Origin: Streptomyces sp. NBC_00536
GTDB taxonomy: Bacteria; Actinomycetota; Actinomycetes; Streptomycetales; Streptomycetaceae
Assembly: GCF_036346295.1 (NCBI RefSeq)
Contig: NZ_CP107819.1
Location: forward strand, 1,736,001 to 1,800,000
Reading direction: 5' to 3'
DNA length: 64,000 nt
A program made the translations under genes and the position numbers. Within the stretch, counting starts at the first letter, position 1. Each line of letters begins with the position of its first letter. The notes below the pieces were generated by a model. That model did no database searches and was not told the origin of the DNA. It worked only from the letters and a program-made list of their open reading frames with translations. Below, piece by piece: positions 40,947-49,519 of this stretch.

Positions 40947-42431
40947 TCAGTCGCGGGTTTCCGCGGCGGCTTCCCGCGCCGCGGCGAGTTCGGCGACCCG
41001 GCGGCGGACCAGGAACCAGCCGCCGACCAGGGCGGCGGCGATGACCGGGAGGAAGAGGATCGTGCGGCGGCCCACGCCGTCGTCGCTCCCCATCAGGACC
41101 AGCACGACGGCCAGGAAGACCAGGGTCACGATCTGCGTGTACGGGGCCCAGGGCAGCCGGTAGGAGGGGCGCTCCACGCGGCCCTCGCGGGCCCGGCGCC
41201 AGAAGTGCAGGGAGCAGAGCATGACCATCGCCCAGGTGCCCAGGATGCCGATGGAGGCGAAGTTCAGGACGATCTCGAAGGCGTCGTCGGGCATGAAGTA
41301 GTTCAGGCCCACGCCCATGACGCCGAAGGCGGCCGTGAAGAGGACCCCGCCGTAGGGGACCTTGCCCCGGTTCATCCGGGCGGTGAACTTGGGGGCGGAG
41401 CCGGCGGTGGCCATCGAGCGCAGGATCCGGCCGGTGGAGTAGAGGCCGGAGTTCAGGCTGGAGAGGGCCGCGGTGAGGACGACCAGGTTCATGATGCCCG
41501 CGGCGCCGGGGACGCCGAGCTTGTCGAAGACCGTGACGAAGGGGCTCTGGTCGGCGGAGTACTCGGTGTACGGCAGGAGCAGCGCCAGCAGGACCACGGA
41601 GCCGACGTAGAAGACGCCGACGCGCCACATGATCGAGTTGATCGCCTTGGGCATGATCTTCTCGGGGTTCTCGGTCTCGCCCGCGGCGACGCCGCACAGC
41701 TCGACGGAGGCGTAGGCGAAGACGACGCCCTGGACCACCAGGAGCATGGGGAGCATGCCCGCGGGGAAGATGCCGCCGTTGTCGGTGATGGAGCCGAGGC
41801 CGGGGGTGTGGCCGTCGATCGGGTGGCTGGTGGCGACCAGGTAGATGCCGACCAGGAGGAAGGCGACGAGGGCGCCGACCTTGACGATCGAGAACCAGAA
41901 CTCCATCTCGCCGAAGTACTTCACCGAGATCAGGTTCACGGCGAGGACCACGGAGAGGGCGATGAGCGCGAGGATCCACGACGGGATGTCGCTGAACATC
42001 GACCAGAAGTGGGCGTAGGTCGCGGCCGCCGTGATGTCGGCGACGGTGGTGGTGGACCAGTTGAGGAAGTACAGCCAGCCCGCCGTGTAGGCGCCCTTCT
42101 CCCCCATGAACTCGCGCGCGTAGGAGACGAAGGCGCCGGAGGACGGCCGGTAGAGGACCAGCTCGCCCAGCGCCCGCACTACGAAGAAGGCGAAGACGCC
42201 GCACACCGCGTAGGCGATCGCGAGGGAGGGCCCGGCATTGGCCAGGCGGCCGCCCGCGCCGAGGAACAGGCCGGTGCCTATCGCTCCGCCGATCGCGATC
42301 ATGTTGATGTGGCGGGACTTCAGGTCCTTGCTGTAACCCTCGTCACCGGCGTCCACATGAACGGTCCGGACGGACGGTTCCGGTGCGGCAGGGGCCCGGG
42401 ACGCGGCCTCTTTCAGGGTGCGGTCACTCAT
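40947..42431 (-). CDS. Amino-acid permease (AnsP/GABA-permease type)
   Basis: A 494-residue amino acid/proton symporter with about 12 membrane segments. The first-helix substrate motif is NMIAIGGAIGTGLFLGAGGR; also SSGAFVSYAREFMGEKGAYT and LYFLNWSTTTVADITAAATY. These closely resemble bacterial L-asparagine permeases. A short cytoplasmic N-terminus (about 40 residues) precedes it. ATG at 42431. It converges on the tRNA-Leu terminator. Asparagine as substrate is probable, not proven. Confidence 0.88.
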   Translation of the reverse strand: MSDRTLKEAASRAPAAPEPSVRTVHVDAGDEGYSKDLKSRHINMIAIGGAIGTGLFLGAGGRLANAGPSLAIAYAVCGVFAFFVVRALGELVLYRPSSGAFVSYAREFMGEKGAYTAGWLYFLNWSTTTVADITAAATYAHFWSMFSDIPSWILALIALSVVLAVNLISVKYFGEMEFWFSIVKVGALVAFLLVGIYLVATSHPIDGHTPGLGSITDNGGIFPAGMLPMLLVVQGVVFAYASVELCGVAAGETENPEKIMPKAINSIMWRVGVFYVGSVVLLALLLPYTEYSADQSPFVTVFDKLGVPGAAGIMNLVVLTAALSSLNSGLYSTGRILRSMATAGSAPKFTARMNRGKVPYGGVLFTAAFGVMGVGLNYFMPDDAFEIVLNFASIGILGTWAMVMLCSLHFWRRAREGRVERPSYRLPWAPYTQIVTLVFLAVVLVLMGSDDGVGRRTILFLPVIAAALVGGWFLVRRRVAELAAAREAAAETRD

Positions 42432-42576
42432 CTATGACTTCGCCTTCGTGGGGTGGACGGGCAGGTCCGGGCCGCCGCGCAGGAGAGCTGGGTGGTATCG
42501 CCTGTGCCCGCGGTCCGGAATTTGATCGCCCCAGGAGACCATGCGTGCCGCGCTCGGGCCAAAACCGTCCCTTTAC

Positions 42577-42626
42577 CCGCAGAGGCCCCCGGCTCCCCTC
42601 GAAAGGGGTGCCGGGGGCCTCTGCGG
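42577..42626 (-). terminator. Long terminator hairpin after the APC permease gene
   Basis: A 17-bp perfect outer stem (42577-42593 with 42610-42626), a T-T mismatch, then inner CCCCT / AGGGG around CGAA. It lies 35 bp past the APC permease stop and upstream of the AnsP-type gene. Confidence 0.85.
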
Positions 42627-42661
42627 CGGTTGTCGGGCGTACGGGCGCGGGCGTACGGGGC

Positions 42662-44212
42662 TCAGGCGCGCGGGGTGGCTTCGGCGGCCTGGTCGAGGCG
42701 GAAGGCCTCGTTGCCCAGGCCGATCCGGGCGTGCACCTCGGGGCGCCGGGAGCGCAGGACCGATCCGTACGCGAGGCCGCCCGCGGCGGCGACGGCGATG
42801 ATGGCGGGCAGCGCCCAGCTGAGCGCGGAGCCCTTGTCGGCGCCGACCAGGACGGCGAAGTCCTTGACGGTGTAGACGGCGATGCCGAGCAGTGCGAGGC
42901 CGGCGGCGCCCGCCGCGGCGAGGCGCCAGACCTGGGCGGAGGCGGTGCCGCGGCGGACGAAGAAGGCGATGACGGCGAAGGAGGCGGTGGCCATCAGGAG
43001 GGTGATGCCGAGGGCGCCGACGCTGCCCATCCAGGTGAACAGGTGCAGGATGGGCGCGGTGGGGTCACCGGCCGGGTTGTCGTCGGTGAGGGCGAAGCCG
43101 AGGACGATGACGGCCGAGACGCCGGTCTGCAGCAGGGAGCCGGTACCGGGGGCGCCGGTGCCCGCGTTGGTACGGCCGAAGGCGGCCGGGAGCAGGCCCT
43201 CGCGGCCCATCGCGAAGGCGTAGCGGGCGACGACATTGTGGAAGCTGAGCATGGCCGCGAACATGCCGGTGACGAAGAGCACGTGCAGGACGTCGGTGAA
43301 GGCGGTGCCGAGGCGGTCCTCGGTGAGCTGGAAGAGCAGTCCGGGACCGGCGTCGGCGGAGGCCTTGACGACCTCGCTCGGGCCGGTGGCGACGGTGAGG
43401 GCCCAGGCGCTCAGCGCGAAGAAGAGGGCGACGAAGCCGACGGCGAGGAACATGACGCGGGAGACCACGATGTGCGGCTTGCTGGTCTCCTCGGCGTAGA
43501 CCGGGGACTGCTCGAAGCCGACGAAGGCGGCGATGCAGAAGCACAGGGCGGTGCCGAGGCCCGGGCCGCTGAGGGTGGCCGGGTTGAAGGCGTGCAGCGA
43601 GAGGCCTTCGGCGCCGGGCTTGCCGAGGGCGGCGAGGTCGAAGATGACGACGAGGGCGCACTCGATGAGGATGAGGACGCCGATGACCTTGGCGTTGAGG
43701 TCGATCTTGAGCCAGCCGAGGGCGCCGGTGGCGGCGACCGCGAGGAGGGCCGGTATCCACCAGGCCACCTGGACGTCGAGGTAGGTGGTGAGGAGGCCGG
43801 AGACCTCGAAGCCGAGGATGCCGTACACGCCGACCTGCATGGCGCTGTACGCGACGAGGGCGACCATCGAGGCGCCCGCGCCGGCGGTGGCGCCGAGGCC
43901 GCGCGCGATGTAGGCGTAGAAGGCGCCCGCGTTGTGGACGTGCCGGCTCATCTCGGCGTAGCCGATGCTGAACAGCGCGAGGACGACGCCGAGGATGACG
44001 AACAGCAGCGGCTGGCCGACGATGCCCATGACGCCGAAGGTGGTCGGCATCACGCCGGCCACCACCATCAGGGGCGCGCTGGCCGCCAGTACGGAGAGCA
44101 GCAGTCCCGCGGTGCCGAGGCGGTCGGCGCGCAGGGCCCGGTCCTGCCCCTTGTACGTGCGGATCTCGGCCGCGCTGCCGCGCGGGGACGTGGTGGAACT
44201 GCCCGTCGCCAT
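42662..44212 (-). CDS. APC-superfamily amino-acid permease
   Basis: A 516-residue polytopic transporter of the basic amino acid/polyamine (APA) class. The N-terminal LSVLAASAPLMVVAGVMPTT and the central CFCIAAFVGFEQSPVYAEET are typical of this class. About 12 to 14 hydrophobic segments are visible. ATG at 44212 after AAAGGA; a longer in-frame extension runs into the upstream gene. It is 28 bp from the end of the TPR-like gene and codirectional with it. Substrate unknown. Confidence 0.88.
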   Translation of the reverse strand: MATGSSTTSPRGSAAEIRTYKGQDRALRADRLGTAGLLLSVLAASAPLMVVAGVMPTTFGVMGIVGQPLLFVILGVVLALFSIGYAEMSRHVHNAGAFYAYIARGLGATAGAGASMVALVAYSAMQVGVYGILGFEVSGLLTTYLDVQVAWWIPALLAVAATGALGWLKIDLNAKVIGVLILIECALVVIFDLAALGKPGAEGLSLHAFNPATLSGPGLGTALCFCIAAFVGFEQSPVYAEETSKPHIVVSRVMFLAVGFVALFFALSAWALTVATGPSEVVKASADAGPGLLFQLTEDRLGTAFTDVLHVLFVTGMFAAMLSFHNVVARYAFAMGREGLLPAAFGRTNAGTGAPGTGSLLQTGVSAVIVLGFALTDDNPAGDPTAPILHLFTWMGSVGALGITLLMATASFAVIAFFVRRGTASAQVWRLAAAGAAGLALLGIAVYTVKDFAVLVGADKGSALSWALPAIIAVAAAGGLAYGSVLRSRRPEVHARIGLGNEAFRLDQAAEATPRA

Positions 44213-44240
44213 GGCGGGTGGTCCTTTCGGGAAGGAAAGT

Positions 44241-45197
44241 TCAGGCGGAGCCGAGCGCGGCACTGCGCGCGGCGAGGAAGGCCTTGTGCGGGTCGAGGTC
44301 CGGATAGGACCAGGGGGCCCGGGTGGCATGGCTCCCGATGCGGTGGAAGAGTGCGGCGGCCTCGGCGGGGCGGCCCTCGCAGAGCTTGGCGTGGGCGAGG
44401 AAGTTGAGGTCGACGCGGTTGCGGGGGTGGTCCTCGCGTTCCCATTCGAGCCACCAGTCGAAGGCGGAGCGCAGGACCTGACGGGCGCGGCGGCCGGACC
44501 AGTGCTCGGCGGCCGCGGTGGCTCCGGGGCCGGATCCGCCGTGGGCGGCGGCGAGGACGCGGTAGCGCTCGGCGTGGGCGATGACGGGGAGGACGGCGAG
44601 CGGTGAATCGGCCGGGGACTCCTCGGCGGCCCAGGCGGCGAAGTCGTAGACCTCGTGGAGCGGGTCGTGGCCGGTGCCGGGGAGGCGTTCGGCGAGCCGG
44701 GCGACCATCACGTGGTGGGCGTGGTGGTGTTCCCGGTGCCGGGCGCGGACCTGGTCGAAGTGCCTGCTGAACTCCTCCTCGGTGCCGAAGGCGCGGGAGA
44801 GCAGCAGCAGGCCGAGCCAGGGGGTGGGGTCGGCGGGCAGCAGTGCGGCGGCGCGGCGGCAGGCCTCGTCGGCGGCCTCGGGGGTGCCCTTGCGGCGCAG
44901 GGCGGTGAAGACGGCGGCGCAGGCGAGGAGGGTGGCGGCGTCGGCGCTCTCGGGTTCGGCGAGGAGCCATTCCCGGGCCCAGGCGGTGGCGGCCGGGGTC
45001 TCGGCGAGGACGACGACGCGGTGGCCGCGGCGGTCCCAGTCGTCGGCGGTGGCTGCGAGCAGGCTCCGCGCGGTGGCCCACCGGCCCTGGGTGAACTGCG
45101 CGCGCACGTCGACGAGTTCGGTGTCGCACAGCGCCGGGTCGAAGAGCTGGGCGTCCCGCTTGCGGGCGCGGCCGAGGGGCGGCGGAGGCGGAGACAT
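44241..45197 (-). CDS. TPR-like helical protein of unknown function
   Basis: A 318-residue soluble protein made of Ala/Leu-rich helix pairs, for example VRAQFTQGRWATARSLLAAT, AAWAEE with PLAVLPVIAHAERYRVLAAA, and FLAHAKLCEGRPAEAAALFH. It looks like a tetratricopeptide-type repeat scaffold. There are many His in HREHHHAHHVMVARLAERLP. ATG at 45197 after GGAGGGAAACCGCGG. It is upstream of the APC permease gene and may share its transcript. I can offer no function beyond protein-protein interaction. Confidence 0.72.
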   Translation of the reverse strand: MSPPPPPLGRARKRDAQLFDPALCDTELVDVRAQFTQGRWATARSLLAATADDWDRRGHRVVVLAETPAATAWAREWLLAEPESADAATLLACAAVFTALRRKGTPEAADEACRRAAALLPADPTPWLGLLLLSRAFGTEEEFSRHFDQVRARHREHHHAHHVMVARLAERLPGTGHDPLHEVYDFAAWAAEESPADSPLAVLPVIAHAERYRVLAAAHGGSGPGATAAAEHWSGRRARQVLRSAFDWWLEWEREDHPRNRVDLNFLAHAKLCEGRPAEAAALFHRIGSHATRAPWSYPDLDPHKAFLAARSAALGSA

Positions 45198-45903
45198 CCG
45201 CGGTTTCCCTCCAGAACGCGAGCGCGGGTCGACGAGCGGTGGATGATCACGCACAGCAAACCGGTACTCACAGCTCCGCGTCAAGGTCCAAGCCACCGGG
45301 TGGCGGGTTTCAACTGGTAGGGGGTGTGGTGGAGTTGGGCCGCTTGTGCCGGTTCGGTGGCGGGTGGGTGTGCCCGGGCCGGGCGGGGGTCCGTGCGGTG
45401 GCGGTGGTGGAGGGGGCGGCCGTACGGGCGCCACGGCATGCGGGCGGGTTCTCCGGCCCGGCGGCGGGCGGGGCCGAGGGTGCGCCTGTGTGGCTGAATG
45501 GTGCTCCTTGCGGGCGGAGTTCCGGGCCGGACGGGCGCACCCAGCCTGCCCGGCGGCTGCGGGCCCGGCACACCCAGCCCGCCCGGCGGCGGAGGGCCCG
45601 GCACACCCGGCCTGCCCGGCGGCTGAGGGCCCGGCACACCCAAGCCCGCCCGGCGGCTGAGGGCCCGGCACACCCAAGCCCGCCCGGCGGCTGAGGGCCC
45701 GCCGGAGGCGACGGCGACCCGCGGAGGGGACGACGGCGGGTTGCGTCCTGCGGTCGCGGGCCCTCCGGGGGCGCCTCAAACGCCGGCGGGGCTGGATTGG
45801 GCCCGCCCGGCGGCGGAGGGCGGGGCACACCCCAGCCTGCCCCGCGGCTACGGGCCCGGCACACCCCAGCCTGCCCGGCGATTGAGGGCGGGGCGGGGCC
45901 GGG
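45198..45903. repeat. Repeat-rich non-coding gap with 33-bp tandem units
   Basis: This 706-bp gap has no credible gene. Units of 33-34 bp (CCCAGCCTGCCCGGCGGCTG plus GGGCCCGGCACA-type end) start at 45540, 45573, 45606, 45639 and 45673, and two related units recur at about 45805-45890. The element CTCAAACGCCGGCGGGGCT lies at about 45775. Open frames through the tract encode only Gly/Pro/Ala repeats on either strand. The first 340 bp should hold the promoter of the TPR-like gene; nothing else was seen there. Confidence 0.75.
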
Positions 45904-47559
45904 TCAGGACACCGATTGCGCCGCCGCGCGGCCCGCGGCTCGGGCTGAGAAGATGCAGCCGCCGAGGAAGGTGCCCTCCAGGGCGCGGTAGCCGTGGACG
46001 CCGCCGCCGCCGAAGCCCGCGGCCTCACCCGCCGCGTAGAGCCCGGGCAGCGGTTCGCCGCTCGCGTCGAGGACGCGGGAGGAGAGGTCGGTCTCCAGGC
46101 CGCCGAGGGACTTGCGGGTCAGGATGGAGAGCCGGACGGCGATCAGCGGGCCCGCCTTGGGGTCCAGGATCCGGTGCGGGGCGGCCGTACGGATCAGCTT
46201 GTCGCCGAGGTACTTGCGGGCCCCGTGGATGGACATGACCTGGAGGTCCTTGGTGAAGGGGTTGGCGATCTCCCGGTCGCGGGCGGTGATCTCGCGGCGC
46301 AGGGCGTCCTCGTCGATCAGGCCCTCCTTGGTGATCGCGTTCATGCCGCGGACCAGGGCGCCGAGGTCGCGTTCGACGACGAAGTCGGCGCCGTTGTCCA
46401 TGAAGGCCTTGACCGGCCCGGGGACGTCCTGCCGGGCCCGGTTGATCACCTCGCGGACGGACTTGCCGGTGAGGTCGGGGTTCTGTTCGGAGCCGGAGAG
46501 GCCGAACTCCTTGCCGATGATGCGCTGGTTGAGGACGAACCAGGTGTGGTCGTGGCCGGTCTTCATGATGTGGTCGAGGGTGCCGAGCGTGTCGAAGCCG
46601 GGGAAGAGCGGTACGGGCAGCCGCTTGCCGGTGGCGTCCAGCCACAGCGAGGAGGGTCCGGGGAGGATCCGGATGCCGTGCCGGGCCCAGATCGGGTTCC
46701 AGTTCTCGATGCCCTCGGTGTAGTGCCACATCCGGTCCTTGTTGATGTGGCTGGCGCCCGCCCGTTCCGCGATGCCGAGCATCAGGCCGTCGACGTGGGC
46801 GGGGACCCCGGACAGCAGCCGTTCGGGCGGGGTGCCGAGCCGCTCGGGCCACTGGGCGCGGACCAGGTCGTGGTTGCCGCCGATGCCGCCGGAGGTGACG
46901 ATGACCGCCTGGGCGCGCAGCGAGAAGGCGCCGGTGGCCTCGCGGCTGCTCGCGGTGCCCCGTACGGCGTCGGACGGTTCCAGGACCTCGCCGGTGACGG
47001 TGTCCAGGGTCCCGGCGGTCCGGGAGAGACCGGTGACCCGGTGGCGGAAGCGCAGCTGGACCAGCCCGCGGGCCACCCCGGCCCGGACCCGCCGCTCGAA
47101 GGGTTCGACCAGCCCGGGGCCGGTGCCCCAGGTGATGTGGAAGCGGGGTACGGAGTTCCCGTGCCCGGTGGCGTCGTAGCCGCCGCGCTCGGCCCAGCCG
47201 ACCACGGGGAAGAAGCGGACGCCCCGCTGGTGCAGCCAGGGCCGCTTCTCCCCCGCGGCGAAGTCGACGTACGCCTCGGCCCAGCGGCGCGGCCAGGCGT
47301 CCTCGGGGCGGTCGAACCCGGCGGTGCCGAACCAGTCCTGGAGGGCCAGGGCGTGGCTGTCCTTGATGCGCATGCGGCGCTGTTCGGGGGAGTTCACGAA
47401 GAAGAGGCCGCCGAAGGACCAGTGGGCCTGGCCGCCGATCGACGCCTCGGGCTCCTGGTCGAGCAGGATGACCTTCCGGCCCGCGTCCACCAGCTCGGCG
47501 GTGGCCACGAGGCCCGCCAGCCCTGCGCCGATCACGATGACGTCTGCGTCGTACCCCAT
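45904..47559 (-). CDS. FAD-binding dehydrogenase (KstD/fumarate-reductase-like)
   Basis: A 551-residue flavoprotein. The N-terminal dinucleotide motif DVIVIGAGLAGLVATAEL has GxGxxG at residues 10-15. The Gly-rich FAD-binding C-terminal stretch is LYAAGEAAGFGGGGVHGYRA, and GGIGGNHDLVRAQWP is also typical. It resembles the 3-ketosteroid delta-1-dehydrogenase group, often annotated simply as FAD-binding dehydrogenase. ATG at 47559. It diverges from the Nudix gene. No steroid genes lie nearby, so a steroid substrate is not supported. Confidence 0.88.
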   Translation of the reverse strand: MGYDADVIVIGAGLAGLVATAELVDAGRKVILLDQEPEASIGGQAHWSFGGLFFVNSPEQRRMRIKDSHALALQDWFGTAGFDRPEDAWPRRWAEAYVDFAAGEKRPWLHQRGVRFFPVVGWAERGGYDATGHGNSVPRFHITWGTGPGLVEPFERRVRAGVARGLVQLRFRHRVTGLSRTAGTLDTVTGEVLEPSDAVRGTASSREATGAFSLRAQAVIVTSGGIGGNHDLVRAQWPERLGTPPERLLSGVPAHVDGLMLGIAERAGASHINKDRMWHYTEGIENWNPIWARHGIRILPGPSSLWLDATGKRLPVPLFPGFDTLGTLDHIMKTGHDHTWFVLNQRIIGKEFGLSGSEQNPDLTGKSVREVINRARQDVPGPVKAFMDNGADFVVERDLGALVRGMNAITKEGLIDEDALRREITARDREIANPFTKDLQVMSIHGARKYLGDKLIRTAAPHRILDPKAGPLIAVRLSILTRKSLGGLETDLSSRVLDASGEPLPGLYAAGEAAGFGGGGVHGYRALEGTFLGGCIFSARAAGRAAAQSVS

Positions 47560-47635
47560 GCGTTTTCCGTCCTGACCTCGGTGGATGGGACAGATCCTGG
47601 CTACCTCGCGGTAACCAGTCAACACCGGTGCTTGG

Positions 47636-48175
47636 ATGGACCGTATGAGCGCGATGGATCCGGCGGACGAGGTACTGGACGTGGTGGACCGCGAGGACCG
47701 GGTGACCGGGCGGGCGCGGCGGGGCGAGGTGTACGCCCGCGGGCTGCTGCACCGCTGCGTGTTCGTGCGGGTCAGGGACCCCGAGGGGCGGATCTTCGTG
47801 CACCGGCGGACCGCGTCGAAGCTGGTGTTCCCGTCCCGCTACGACATGTTCGTCGGCGGGGTGCTGGGCGCGGGCGAGGACTACGCGTCGGCCGCGCTGC
47901 GGGAGGCCGAGGAGGAGCTGGGGGTGAGCGGGCTGGCGCAGCCGGTGCCCGTGCTGAAGTTCCTGTACGAGGGCGAGGGCGGGGCCTGGTGGTCGTACGT
48001 GCACGAGGTGCGGTGCGACCTGCCGGTGCGTCCGCAGGTCTCCGAGGTGGACTGGTACGCCTTCGTGGACGAGGCCGAGGTGGCGCGGCGGGCGGCCGAC
48101 GGGTCCTGGCCGTGGGTGCCGGACGGGCTGGAGGCGTACCGGAGGCTGGAGGAGCACCGGCGGGTGGAGGGGTAG
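47636..48175 (+). CDS. Nudix hydrolase
   Basis: A 179-residue pyrophosphohydrolase. The complete Nudix box is GVLGAGEDYASAALREAEEE ending LGV, with the metal-binding REAEEE. N-terminal DVVDREDRVTGRARRGEVYA followed by LLHRCVFVRVRD is the layout of the isopentenyl-diphosphate-isomerase-like Nudix subgroup. ATG at 47636 is used, but ATGs at 47645 and 47654 are possible; none has a strong ribosome-binding site. Substrate unknown. Confidence 0.9.
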   Translation: MDRMSAMDPADEVLDVVDREDRVTGRARRGEVYARGLLHRCVFVRVRDPEGRIFVHRRTASKLVFPSRYDMFVGGVLGAGEDYASAALREAEEELGVSGLAQPVPVLKFLYEGEGGAWWSYVHEVRCDLPVRPQVSEVDWYAFVDEAEVARRAADGSWPWVPDGLEAYRRLEEHRRVEG

Positions 48176-48230
48176 CGAACGGGTGGGGGCGTTCCACCGA
48201 TCATCCGACTTCGGCCACTAGATTGGGGAG

Positions 48231-48629
48231 ATGATCGACTTCGTCAAGGACGTGCGCCTCTGGTTCGCGCCGCGGCGGGTCCGGGACGAGGGCGCGACCC
48301 CCGACTACCGGTTCTCCCTCGCCAACGAGCGGACCTTCCTCGCCTGGATCCGGACCGCGCTGGCCCTGGTGGGCGGCGGGTTCGCGGTGGACCAGTTCCT
48401 GCCGGACCTGCGCTGGGCGGTGCGCGTCGGGCTGGCCCTCGCGCTGCTCGTGGTGGGCGCCGCCTGTGCGCTGCGGGCGGTGAACCACTGGGTGCGGTGC
48501 GAGCGGGCGATGCGGCGCGGTGAGGACCTGCCGCTGTCGCCGTTCCCGGTGGTGCTGAGCCTGGGGGTGGGGCTGGTCGCGGTGGCGATGGTGGTGGTCA
48601 TGCTGATGGGCTGGACGACCGGGCGGTGA
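48231..48629 (+). CDS. DUF202 (YidH-type) membrane protein
   Basis: A 132-residue protein with three predicted membrane segments. The DUF202 signature is FSLANERTFLAWIRTALALV, followed by GGGFAVDQFLPD. A short basic N-terminus is cytoplasmic. Its stop overlaps the GTG of the next gene (GTGA), which encodes a second DUF202 protein, so the two are coupled and may form a heteromer. Function unknown. Confidence 0.9.
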   Translation: MIDFVKDVRLWFAPRRVRDEGATPDYRFSLANERTFLAWIRTALALVGGGFAVDQFLPDLRWAVRVGLALALLVVGAACALRAVNHWVRCERAMRRGEDLPLSPFPVVLSLGVGLVAVAMVVVMLMGWTTGR

Positions 48630-48976
48630 GCGGGCCCGAGGGCGGGTCGGCGAGCGGATCCGGGGTGCCCGCGCCCGTGCGGGATCCCGGGCTGCAGCCC
48701 GAACGCACCCGGATGGCGTGGCGGCGTACGACGCTGAGCGCGTCGGTGGCCGCCGTGCTGGGGCTGCGGCAGGCGCTGCGCGGGCCCGGCACGCCGGTGG
48801 CGGTGGCCGCGACCGTGCTGATCGTGGTGGTCTGGCTCGCGTTCCTGGGGGTGGCGCACCGCAGGATGACGGAGCTGGCGGCCGGGCGGCCGCCGCGGCT
48901 GGCCCCGCGCGTGGCGCTCGCGGCCACGCTGTGGACGGTGGCCCTGGCGGTGTTCGCGATGGCGGTGATCGTCTGA
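48626..48976 (+). CDS. Second DUF202-like membrane protein
   Basis: A 116-residue protein, GTG start coupled to the preceding gene. The DUF202 core is LQPERTRMAWRRTTLSASVA, followed by two or three hydrophobic helices (VAVAATVLIVVVWLAFLGVA; LWTVALAVFAMAVIV). The first 25 residues are Gly/Ser/Pro-rich. Function unknown; the pair is a recurring arrangement in actinobacteria. Confidence 0.85.
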   Translation: MSGPEGGSASGSGVPAPVRDPGLQPERTRMAWRRTTLSASVAAVLGLRQALRGPGTPVAVAATVLIVVVWLAFLGVAHRRMTELAAGRPPRLAPRVALAATLWTVALAVFAMAVIV

Positions 48977-49105
48977 GGCGGCAACCGGCCGGGGCGGCCG
49001 TCGCCTGCGGCGGTCAACGGACCGTGCCGGTGCGATGATCGGGCTTCCGCGTGCCGCGGGGTGCACAACGGGCGATACCGCCCCCACCCCACTAGCCTCG
49101 GCGCC

Positions 49106-49402
49106 ATGACGACCCTGCACCACGAGCACGCCACCCACGAGCACGCCCACGGCCCCGACTGCGGGCACCCCCAGGTCGACCACGGCGACCACGTGGACTA
49201 CGCCCACGACGGCCACCTGCACCGGGAGCACTCCGGACACTGGGACGAGTGCGAGCCCGCGGGCCATGTGCCGCACGCGGAGCACGACCACGCGCACGGC
49301 TCGGACTGCGGCCACGAGGCGGTCCGGCACGGCGATCACGTGGACTACGTACACGACGGCCACCGGCACGCCGAGCACGACGGCCACTACGACGACCACT
49401 GA
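49106..49402 (+). CDS. Histidine-rich metal-binding protein with internal duplication
   Basis: A 98-residue soluble protein with 28 His and 3 Cys. Two copies of a roughly 40-residue unit are visible: HAHGPDCGHPQVDHGDHVDY then AHDGHLH, and HAHGSDCGHEAVRHGDHVDY then VHDGHRH. No signal peptide. Such composition suggests binding of zinc, nickel or cobalt, as storage or buffering. ATG at 49106. No metal transporter or recognised metalloregulator box is adjacent. Function is inferred from composition only. Confidence 0.8.
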   Translation: MTTLHHEHATHEHAHGPDCGHPQVDHGDHVDYAHDGHLHREHSGHWDECEPAGHVPHAEHDHAHGSDCGHEAVRHGDHVDYVHDGHRHAEHDGHYDDH

Positions 49403-49519
49403 CGCTCCCCTGACATTCCCCGAGGTCCGCGCGCCGCGGCGGTGACCCCGCCCTCCCCCGGGTCCGCGTCGGCTGGCAGGATGCTGCCCGCCATTCAACG
49501 CGACCCGGGGAGAGCGCAG

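Noticed and set aside
45281..46028. Gly/Pro/Ala repeat proteins (GCAGP-type) encoded across the 45.5-kb tandem repeats
   Set aside because: The repeats come from intergenic DNA units that are open in several frames and on both strands; no signal peptide or ribosome-binding site fits.
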